A stretch of DNA of 27,933 bases from Candidatus Nomurabacteria bacterium (GTDB lineage Bacteria; Patescibacteriota; Minisyncoccia; Phycocordibacterales; UBA9973), in assembly GCA_020846955.1 (NCBI GenBank), contig JADLCZ010000023.1, positions 1-27,933 of the forward strand, in the 5' to 3' direction. Made by a program: the position numbers and the translations under genes. Position 1 is the first letter of the stretch. Every line of letters starts with the position of its first letter. Of the stretch, positions 22,144 to 27,933 are shown in pieces. The notes under the pieces are model-generated. The model saw nothing but the letters and a program-made list of their open reading frames with translations. It was not told where the DNA came from and made no database searches.

Positions 22144-23904
22144 ATGAAATCTGACGAAATCAGGCAAAGGTTTTTAAAATTTTTCGAATCTCGTGGGCAC
22201 AAAATCTTGCCTTCGGCTCCGCTTGTACCTGAAAATGATCCTTCGGTGCTTTTTAACACTGCCGGTATGCAACCATTGGTACCGTATTTGATGGGCCAAA
22301 AACACCCAATGGGTTCACGATTGGCTAATATACAAAAATGTGTGCGTACGGGCGATTTAGACGATATTGGTGATAATCGTCACTTTTCTTTTTTTGAAAT
22401 GATGGGGAATTGGTCTCTTGGAGATTATTTTAAAGAAGAGGCGATTAAATGGAGTTATGAATTTTTGACCTCAAAAGAAGAAGGTCTTGGTCTTGATCCA
22501 AAGCGATTATACACTACTGTTTTTGAAGGTGATGAAAATGCACCTTTTGATCAAGAGTCAAAAGATATTTGGATGAATGTTGGTATTCCAGAAAATAGAA
22601 TTTACGCACTACCTGCAGATGATAATTGGTGGAGTCCAGGTGAAAATGGCCCTTGTGGTCCATGTAGCGAAATGTTTTATGATATGAGTGGTACCACCGG
22701 TGATCTTTCTAAGGAGGAATTTATTGATGCAGTAAACAAAGAATCTGTGATTGAAATTTGGAATGATGTATTCATGGAATACGAAAAAAAAGATGGCAAG
22801 GTTATTGGAAAGCTTGCGCAAGAAAATGTAGATACTGGGGCAGGTTTGGAGCGTATCACTGCAGTCATGCAAGGCAAACAAACTGCATACGATACTGATA
22901 TTTTATCTGATGTGATAAATAAAATCTCTGAGCTATCTGAGTTAAAGGAAATTAATTCTGAAACAACTAGATTAAAGAGAATTATTGCAGATCACTTAAG
23001 AACATCAATAATGCTTATTGCTGATGGGGTTTTGCCTTTAAGTACAGGGCAGGGATATATATTAAGAAGGCTATTAAGAAGAGCAATACGTTGCGGGCAT
23101 GCTCTAACTTTTAATAATTCCAGAGTGAGAGAAATATTTAATATTTTAGAGGAAAAATATTCTCTGACTTATCCAAATATTGTGTCAGAAAAAGAAAAAA
23201 TAATATTTGAAATGACCAAAGAATACGAGAAATTCATTAAAACATTATCTCAAGGATTGAAGGAACTTGAAAAGGGTACTGACCCCTTTGTTTTAGCTAC
23301 CACTTATGGCTTTCCTATTGAATTAACAATGGAAGAATACAATAAAAAAGGACAGGCAGTTGATTTGGAAGATTTTAGTAAGAAAATGACTGAACACCAG
23401 AAACTCTCACAAACTGCATCTGCAGGAATGTTCAAAGGTGGGCTTGCAAATCACAATGAAAAGACTATTCAATTGCACACCGCACACCATTTATTGCTTG
23501 CAGCACTTCAGGAAGTTCTGGGTAAAAGCGTGAAGCAGAGAGGAAGTAATATTACAGAAGAGCGTTTGCGTATCGACTTCAAGTTTGAGCGTAAAATGAC
23601 CGATGAAGAGAAGAAGAAAGTTGAAGACCTAGTAAATGAGAAGATAAAGCTTGGCTTGAGTGTAATTCGTCGCGAAATGCCATTGCAAGATGCGCAAAAT
23701 TTGGGTGCAGAGATGGAATTCGGCGCCAAGTATCCTGAGATTGTCTCTGTCTATACTATTGAAGATGAAAATGGCAATCAATTTTCAAAAGAATTCTGTG
23801 GAGGACCGCACGTAAACAATACAAATGAGCTCGGGCATTTCAAAATTCAAAAAGAAGAAGCAGTTTCTGCTGGAGTTCGCCGAATAAAAGCAGTGTTAGT
23901 ATAA
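22144..23904 (+). CDS. alaS: Alanyl-tRNA synthetase, short form lacking the C-Ala domain
   Basis: 586 residues; usual AlaS is about 870. The class II catalytic domain is clear (FFESRGHKILPSAPLVPEND, NTAGMQPLVPYLMGQ, RHFSFFEMMGNWSLGDYF, NVDTGAGLERI). The editing domain keeps its zinc ligands: HTAHH (the HxxxH motif) and CGGPH (the CxxxH motif). The protein ends right after SAGVRRIKAVLV, where most AlaS continue into the C-Ala oligomerisation and tRNA-binding domain. It probably charges and edits tRNA-Ala without C-Ala, as I recall for other reduced genomes. The stop codon lies within an AGTATAAG-type repeat. Confidence 0.95.
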   Translation: MKSDEIRQRFLKFFESRGHKILPSAPLVPENDPSVLFNTAGMQPLVPYLMGQKHPMGSRLANIQKCVRTGDLDDIGDNRHFSFFEMMGNWSLGDYFKEEAIKWSYEFLTSKEEGLGLDPKRLYTTVFEGDENAPFDQESKDIWMNVGIPENRIYALPADDNWWSPGENGPCGPCSEMFYDMSGTTGDLSKEEFIDAVNKESVIEIWNDVFMEYEKKDGKVIGKLAQENVDTGAGLERITAVMQGKQTAYDTDILSDVINKISELSELKEINSETTRLKRIIADHLRTSIMLIADGVLPLSTGQGYILRRLLRRAIRCGHALTFNNSRVREIFNILEEKYSLTYPNIVSEKEKIIFEMTKEYEKFIKTLSQGLKELEKGTDPFVLATTYGFPIELTMEEYNKKGQAVDLEDFSKKMTEHQKLSQTASAGMFKGGLANHNEKTIQLHTAHHLLLAALQEVLGKSVKQRGSNITEERLRIDFKFERKMTDEEKKKVEDLVNEKIKLGLSVIRREMPLQDAQNLGAEMEFGAKYPEIVSVYTIEDENGNQFSKEFCGGPHVNNTNELGHFKIQKEEAVSAGVRRIKAVLV

Positions 23905-23995
23905 GGAGGAAGTATAAGTATAAGGAAAAATAAATTTAGAATAATATTTTTTAATGAATTGTAGTTTCCTTATACTATTTCCTTATACTTATACT
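23898..23995. repeat. AGTATAAG-type inverted repeat after alaS
   Basis: AGTATAAGGA overlaps the alaS stop. The 18-mer AGTATAAGTATAAGGAAA (23911-23928) has a perfect inverted copy at 23978-23995, plus a partial one at 23965-23976. The identical 18-mer also occurs at 5789-5806. Confidence 0.85.
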
Positions 23996-24001
23996 AATTT
24001 A

Positions 24002-24010
24002 TGATATAAT
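24002..24010 (+). promoter_or_regulatory. Extended -10 of the PilM-like gene
   Basis: TGA + TATAAT (24005-24010), 7 nt before ATG 24018; the right arm of the repeat ends 6 nt upstream. Predicted leader about 1 nt. Confidence 0.55.
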
Positions 24011-24017
24011 AAAACAT

Positions 24018-25205
24018 ATGGGACTTTTTGGCACAAAGGAAAAAAATGAACAGACTATTGCACTTTTTGGTATTGGGTCTGGGTCTGTTGGAGGTGCACT
24101 AATACGTTTTAATAAAAATGCATTAGGGGACTGGGATCCACATATTGTGGCACAAGAGCGTACTTACATACCATTTCAGCAGGAGCTTAATTTTGATAAT
24201 TTTTTTGTAAATATGCAGACTGCGCTCAAGGCTACAGCAATGAAAATTTACGACAAAAAATTGGGTGCACCAGATAGTATCTTTTGTACAATGACATCTC
24301 CATGGTATGTCTCAGAAACTCGTAAAATTAATTTTAAGAAAGATTTACCTTTTACAATTACACCAAAAGTAATGAATGATATTATTAATGTTGAACTGTC
24401 TACAATATTGAAATCCTATGAAGAAAAATATAAGGATATGAATGCAATGCCGTATTTGCTTGAGAGCAAGGTTCTGCATACAACACTCAATGGCTATGAT
24501 GTAGTGAATCCGCTTGGAATGAAGGCAAAGAGCATAAATGTTAATCTATTCTTGAGTATTTGCCCTGATATTTCAATTGTTAGTATAAAGGATACCCTAA
24601 ATGAAGTTTTTCATAACAAGAATATTACATTTGGTTCATTTATACTACTTATGTTAATTATTGCCCGTGAGAAACTACAGGATCAGTCATCATACTTCCT
24701 TATTGATATTAATGCAGAGCTTACAGATGTAGGTATTGTTACAAACGGAGTATTGGTTGCAACAATTTCATTCCCAATGGGCAAGAATTATATTATTCGC
24801 ACCTTGGCAAAAGAATTACACAAGGAGGAGCCTGAAGTACGAACATTGTTTGCTATGACTGCAAGTAATACATTATCTAACGAGGAGAAAATAAAAGTAG
24901 ATCCAATTCTTACAAAAGTTAGAGACGAATGGAGTAAGTTATTTAAGGACTCGCTCGCTTTATTACCCCAGACAATATCACTCTCATCAAATATTTTTCT
25001 TGTTTCTGACAATGATGCAAGTACATGGTTTGCAAGCTTCCTAAAAGACAAGGAATATACACAAAAGCTATTGAATCAAAAGTATTTCGATGTAACAGTA
25101 GTAGAGGGTCAAAAATTATTAGATATTTGTAAAGTTAGCGATGGCGCCTGTGATCAATTCCTAATGATAGAGGCTATAGCCATTGCTCGTATGTTGCCAA
25201 AATAA
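24018..25205 (+). CDS. PilM/FtsA-like actin-fold protein
   Basis: 395 residues. The N-terminal IALFGIGSGSVGGALIRFNK looks like a divergent phosphate-1 loop. SSYFLIDINAELTDVGIVTNGVLVA (about 234-258), followed by SFPMGKNYIIRTLA, matches the phosphate-2 strand-turn of FtsA and PilM. C-terminal NIFLVSDNDASTWF fits the adenosine region. There is no FtsA C-terminal membrane helix. PilM is the cytoplasmic actin-like ring of type IV pilus machines and partners with the membrane protein PilN. The next gene, 4 nt away, encodes a single-span membrane protein, a similar pairing, but no PilN, PilO or pilin gene is nearby, so the pilus link is only inference. Confidence 0.6.
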   Translation: MGLFGTKEKNEQTIALFGIGSGSVGGALIRFNKNALGDWDPHIVAQERTYIPFQQELNFDNFFVNMQTALKATAMKIYDKKLGAPDSIFCTMTSPWYVSETRKINFKKDLPFTITPKVMNDIINVELSTILKSYEEKYKDMNAMPYLLESKVLHTTLNGYDVVNPLGMKAKSINVNLFLSICPDISIVSIKDTLNEVFHNKNITFGSFILLMLIIAREKLQDQSSYFLIDINAELTDVGIVTNGVLVATISFPMGKNYIIRTLAKELHKEEPEVRTLFAMTASNTLSNEEKIKVDPILTKVRDEWSKLFKDSLALLPQTISLSSNIFLVSDNDASTWFASFLKDKEYTQKLLNQKYFDVTVVEGQKLLDICKVSDGACDQFLMIEAIAIARMLPK

Positions 25206-25209
25206 ATTT

Positions 25210-26538
25210 ATGAAAAGGAATCCAATACAAGACATTAAAAGAAGTACACCATCTATGCATCATAGTGCAAGTTCTTTTCACAGCCACAAGATCGAGGAAA
25301 GTGCCGAGGACATAACAGTAGAGAGTGAACCAACTGTTATCAAGAAAAAGTCAAATCCGACTAATTTTGCACCAAAAAGAAAAATTAATAGAAAATTAGA
25401 GCTCAAGACAATCCTCGTAATTACTGGCATCGTGTTGTTCATAATCGGTATATATTTCCTGTCTATTCAATACGGCCATGCACGTATATCTATAGTAGAA
25501 AAGCGTGAGCCATTTACATTTACTGATAAAATATTTAAAGCAAACCGTACAACTGACAGTAACCTTGCTTTTGAGGTGATGATTGTATCAGATAGTATTG
25601 ATCAGGAAATTACTCTCACTGAATCAAGGGAGGCATCTTCAAAGGCGAAGGGAATTGTTGTTATTTATAATTCATATAGTACTCTTCCACAGAAATTATC
25701 AATAAACACAAGATTAGTTGATGACAATGGCAATATATATTTTACAGATAAAGCAGTTACTGTGCCGGGGTTTACAATGTCAAAGGGTAAAATTGTCCCT
25801 GGTAGTGTAAGTATAGGTATTACTGCGTCAGTTGCAGGGGATAAATATAACGGGGAGCCAAGAGACTTCACTCTATTGGGATTCAAGGGTACACCAAAAG
25901 CTACAAAAATTTATGCTCGTTCCAAAGGTGCAATTACAGGTGGATCGGCAGGTCATATATATATACCAAGCTCTGAACAAAAGGGTGAGTTGAATAATAT
26001 AATATCAAACGAGCTGAAACAAAAATTGACAAAGAGTTTAGAGGCTCAGGTGCCACCTGGCTACATTTTGTTTAGTGATAGTATTAAGTATGAGTCAAAT
26101 TTTAACCCAGAGAATATATTATCATCCAATGCAAATACTAAAATTAAAATAAATGGGTCGGCAAGTTCAATAATCTTGAATGAAAATGATTTAAAAAATA
26201 GTGTAATAAAATCAGCTAATCCAAAGATTAGTAATGAGGAATTTGATTTAATATCAATTCCTGAATTAAGAAATTTTGTTTTTAAAATGGGGAATGATAC
26301 GCCGATCATAAATAAAGAGACTACATCAATAAGCTTCTCATTGACAGGTTCTGGAATCTTGACTTGGAAGCCCAACTACGACAAATTGAAGCTTATGCTT
26401 ATTGGTATCAATAAGAATGATGTAAATAATATCTTTGGCACAAACCCTAGTATTCATAAAGCGAGACTAACATTAATCCCGCCTTGGCAAAAGACTCTTC
26501 CAAAAAATATAAATTATATAAAAATAAAATCAGACTAA
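25210..26538 (+). CDS. Single-span membrane protein, baseplate-J-like extracytoplasmic domain
   Basis: 442 residues from ATG 25210 (MKRNPIQDIKRSTPSMHHSA). The ATG at 25183 overlaps the preceding gene by 23 nt and is less likely. A 55-residue disordered cytoplasmic tail with KKK and KRK clusters precedes one span (LKTILVITGIVLFIIGIYFL, about 64-83). The large outer domain includes KGIVVIYNSYSTLPQKLSIN, RLVDDNGNIYFTDKAVTVPG, SVSIGITASVAGDKYNGEPR, a pattern reminiscent of the phage baseplate J/gp47 fold seen in candidate-phyla genomes. Later parts are strand-rich (INKETTSISFSLTGSGILTW). It probably forms a surface or envelope assembly with the PilM-like protein. Confidence 0.65.
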   Translation: MKRNPIQDIKRSTPSMHHSASSFHSHKIEESAEDITVESEPTVIKKKSNPTNFAPKRKINRKLELKTILVITGIVLFIIGIYFLSIQYGHARISIVEKREPFTFTDKIFKANRTTDSNLAFEVMIVSDSIDQEITLTESREASSKAKGIVVIYNSYSTLPQKLSINTRLVDDNGNIYFTDKAVTVPGFTMSKGKIVPGSVSIGITASVAGDKYNGEPRDFTLLGFKGTPKATKIYARSKGAITGGSAGHIYIPSSEQKGELNNIISNELKQKLTKSLEAQVPPGYILFSDSIKYESNFNPENILSSNANTKIKINGSASSIILNENDLKNSVIKSANPKISNEEFDLISIPELRNFVFKMGNDTPIINKETTSISFSLTGSGILTWKPNYDKLKLMLIGINKNDVNNIFGTNPSIHKARLTLIPPWQKTLPKNINYIKIKSD

Positions 26539-26539
26539 A

Positions 26540-26568
26540 TTGACTTAAAGCCCTAATTATATTATTAT
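26540..26568 (+). promoter_or_regulatory. Promoter of infA
   Basis: TTGACT (26540-26545), 17-nt spacer, TATTAT (26563-26568), 11 nt before ATG 26580. The predicted leader is about 5 nt. Confidence 0.65.
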
Positions 26569-26579
26569 AGGATTACATA

Positions 26580-26795
26580 ATGAGCGATAAAACAAATGAT
26601 ATAACAATGATAGGAATAGTTGAGGAAGCAATGCCTAATACTTTTTTTCGTGTACGACTACCAGATGAGAATTTGATCATTGCATATCTCTCGGGCAAGA
26701 TGCGTATGCACAGGATCAAGGTCCTAATTGGTGATAAAGTAGAGGTCCTGATAGACCCATACGGAGGCAAAGGACGGATACTTAAGAGACTGTAA
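26580..26795 (+). CDS. infA: Translation initiation factor IF-1
   Basis: 71 residues, exactly the family size. The OB/S1 fold pattern is intact: IGIVEEAMPNTFFRVRLPDE, IIAYLSGKMRMHRIKVLIGD, KVEVLIDPYGGKGRILKRL. IF-1 blocks the ribosomal A site during initiation and helps IF-2 and IF-3. It heads the infA-rpmJ-rpsM-rpsK order typical of the bacterial spc/alpha ribosomal cluster, but a promoter and hairpins lie between it and rpmJ. Confidence 0.97.
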   Translation: MSDKTNDITMIGIVEEAMPNTFFRVRLPDENLIIAYLSGKMRMHRIKVLIGDKVEVLIDPYGGKGRILKRL

Positions 26796-26802
26796 GTATA
26801 TC

Positions 26803-26816
26803 AGTGGATATCCACT
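26803..26816. repeat. Perfect palindrome after infA
   Basis: AGTGGATATCCACT, 14 nt, 7 nt after the infA stop. Short and without a U-tract; role unknown. Confidence 0.5.
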
Positions 26817-26873
26817 TGCATTTCTATTAATAATAGTGTAGGATAGTCTGATATATGTATAGTTGATGAAAAC

Positions 26874-26897
26874 AGGGTCAAAACCCTTATTTTCTTT
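26874..26897 (+). terminator. Weak terminator candidate upstream of rpmJ
   Basis: AGGGT-caaa-ACCCT (26874-26887) followed by TATTTTCTTT. It would end the infA transcript just before the rpmJ promoter. Confidence 0.5.
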
Positions 26898-26900
26898 AAT

Positions 26901-26906
26901 TATAAT
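26901..26906 (+). promoter_or_regulatory. -10 box of rpmJ
   Basis: TATAAT, 7 nt before ATG 26914. Leader about 1 nt; it suggests rpmJ-rpsM-rpsK is a separate unit from infA. Confidence 0.55.
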
Positions 26907-26913
26907 ATCAAAT

Positions 26914-27024
26914 ATGAAAATCAAATCGGCTGTTAAAAAAATCTGTACAAAATGTAAAATGGTAAAACGAGCCGGACATCTTCGTGTTATTTGCGATAAT
27001 CCTAAACACAAACAAAAACAATAA
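26914..27024 (+). CDS. rpmJ: 50S ribosomal protein L36
   Basis: 36 residues. The protein reads MKIKSAVKKICTKCKMVKRA then GHLRVICDNPKHKQKQ. Zinc ligands are C11, C14, C27 and H32 (C+ form of L36). Normal length for the family. It starts 7 nt after a -10 box and is followed by rpsM after 3 nt, as in most bacterial ribosomal clusters. Confidence 0.97.
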   Translation: MKIKSAVKKICTKCKMVKRAGHLRVICDNPKHKQKQ

Positions 27025-27027
27025 TTT

Positions 27028-27408
27028 ATGAGAATTCTAGGTATAAACATTCCAAACGATAAGCATCTTGATATTGCACTAACATCACTTTATGGTATTG
27101 GTCTTTCAAGTGCTCGCAAGATTCTCAAGCAAGCTCAAGTTGAGATTAATTCAAAAGGAGACGTACTAACAGTTGATCAAGAGAATGCTATCCGTAAAGT
27201 TATAGAAGGTATGACAATCGAAGGTACACTCAAGCGTGAAATTGCTACAAACATTAAGCGGTTGAAAGATATCAAGGCTTACCGTGGAGTTCGCCACATG
27301 CGCAAAATGCCAGTTCATGGACAACGCACAAAGACAAATTCTCGTACAGTTCGTGGTAATGTTCGCAAGACTATGACAAGTGGCCGAAGAAAAGCTGAAA
27401 AGACTTAA
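27028..27408 (+). CDS. rpsM: 30S ribosomal protein S13
   Basis: 126 residues. Family motifs: MRILGINIPNDKHLDIALTS, LYGIGLSSARKILKQAQVEI, the H2TH-like region, and the basic C-terminus AYRGVRHMRKMPVHGQRTKT, SRTVRGNVRKTMTSGRRKAE. S13 sits in the head of the small subunit and contacts P-site tRNA and L5. A CTAG-type hairpin element separates it from rpsK, which is normally almost adjacent. Confidence 0.98.
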   Translation: MRILGINIPNDKHLDIALTSLYGIGLSSARKILKQAQVEINSKGDVLTVDQENAIRKVIEGMTIEGTLKREIATNIKRLKDIKAYRGVRHMRKMPVHGQRTKTNSRTVRGNVRKTMTSGRRKAEKT

Positions 27409-27494
27409 GATTAGTGACTAGTAGCTAGTGACTAGGTTCAAGAAAATAATTCTAAACCCACTAGAAACTAGCAACTAATTACTAGAACCTAATT
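27409..27494. repeat. CTAG-type hairpin element between rpsM and rpsK
   Basis: Left arm ATTAGTGACTAGTAGCTAG... (27410-27442) and right arm ACTAGAAACTAGCAACTAAT... to CTAGAACCTAAT (27460-27492) form an imperfect hairpin of about 30-nt arms. It uses the same units as the repeats at 6385-6420 and 7375-7407 but holds no gene. It begins directly after the rpsM stop. Confidence 0.75.
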
Positions 27495-27503
27495 CATATA
27501 TAA

Positions 27504-27932
27504 ATGGTTAAAACAAAAACTACAACAGAAGAAACAACAATACCAACCGAAGTGCAAGCTCCGGTTGTAAAAGTACCCAAAAAGAAAGTGGTAGCTGGTA
27601 CTTTGCATATCGAGGCAACATTCAACAATACAAAGATTGTTGTTTCTGACAAATTTGGTAATACACTTTTCTGGACATCATCTGGTGCACTTGGATTCAA
27701 GGGTGCAAAAAAGGGTACACCTTTTGCAGCTTCCAAAGCTGGTACTGTGCTCGGTGAGAAGGCAAAAGCATTAGGTATTAAAGAAGTAGATGTGATTGTA
27801 AAGGGAGTAGGTAGTGGAAGAGAGCCTGCAATACGATCATTTATGGCACACGATATAGAGATATCAGGAATCAAAGATGTCACACCAGTCCCACACAATG
27901 GTCCGAAACCAAAGAAGCCACGAAGAGTTTAA
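27504..27932 (+). CDS. rpsK: 30S ribosomal protein S11
   Basis: 142 residues, complete; the stop is at 27930-27932. The core starts near residue 31 (GTLHIEATFNNTKIVVSD) and includes WTSSGALGFKGAKKGTPFAA, VDVIVKGVGSGREPAIRSF and the C-terminal VPHNGPKPKKPRRV. S11 forms the platform of the 30S subunit. The first 30 residues (KTKTTTEETTIPTEVQAP...) are a low-complexity Thr/Pro/Val extension beyond typical S11, which is about 128 residues. rpoA and rpsD probably follow outside the window. Confidence 0.97.
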   Translation: MVKTKTTTEETTIPTEVQAPVVKVPKKKVVAGTLHIEATFNNTKIVVSDKFGNTLFWTSSGALGFKGAKKGTPFAASKAGTVLGEKAKALGIKEVDVIVKGVGSGREPAIRSFMAHDIEISGIKDVTPVPHNGPKPKKPRRV

Positions 27933-27933
27933 T

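Noticed and set aside
1..27933. Alternative genetic code (UGA as glycine)
   Set aside because: UGA ends mltG and the exonuclease gene in positions that give correct protein ends and 4-nt overlaps, and no family-conserved glycine is encoded by UGA.

Overview
The window is AT-rich, densely packed bacterial DNA. It most likely comes from a Candidate Phyla Radiation (Patescibacteria, Parcubacteria-like) genome; this is an inference from gene content, not a database match. The supporting signs are a PriA that keeps its zinc cysteines but has lost its helicase motifs, an AlaS that stops after the editing domain, a clamp-loader delta'-like protein without a P-loop, a sigma-region-4/HARE-HTH protein, a PilM-like actin-fold protein next to a large anchored surface-type protein, and very cysteine-rich zinc-ribbon proteins. 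UGA is used as a stop (mltG and the exonuclease gene), so the genetic code is standard and not the UGA=Gly code of Gracilibacteria/SR1.

Layout: 1-320 holds the 3' end of an upstream transcription unit (a small membrane protein and a frame-disrupted small ORF), closed by a strong terminator. 361-1147 is a REP/RAYT-type unit: a Y1-family transposase with copies of a 21-nt palindrome on both sides and one inside its own reading frame. priA follows on the minus strand, divergent from mreB. Then come mreB, a membrane-anchored lysozyme-like protein, a delta'-like gene, frr, a roughly 1-kb accessory block (three small genes including a four-helix-bundle/S23 gene) bounded by inverted CTAG-rich repeats, rseP, typA, and the sigma4/HARE gene with its own near-consensus promoter. 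11.6-15.3 kb is a tight operon (conserved membrane protein, mltG, DnaQ-like exonuclease, RlmI-like methyltransferase) with 4-nt ATGA overlaps. Next are an unknown gene that may be nuclease-like, mnmA, two tandem paralogous zinc-ribbon genes, an unknown helical protein, mgtC, alaS, the PilM-like gene with its partner, and finally infA-rpmJ-rpsM-rpsK of the ribosomal spc/alpha cluster.

Themes: (1) Palindromic elements are found inside coding sequences in frame (transposase, RlmI-like methyltransferase, twice in mnmA), reminiscent of Rickettsia palindromic elements. (2) Two further repeat families (AGTATAAG type and CTAG type) sit at or over stop codons. (3) At least nine genes have a TATAAT-like box only 6-11 nt before the start codon and no Shine-Dalgarno, predicting leaderless or nearly leaderless mRNAs. 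(4) The tandem cysteine-rich genes, each followed by a long palindrome centred on CGATCG, are the least explained coding content. No tRNA, rRNA or CRISPR array was seen, and no gene-free stretch exceeds 300 bases.
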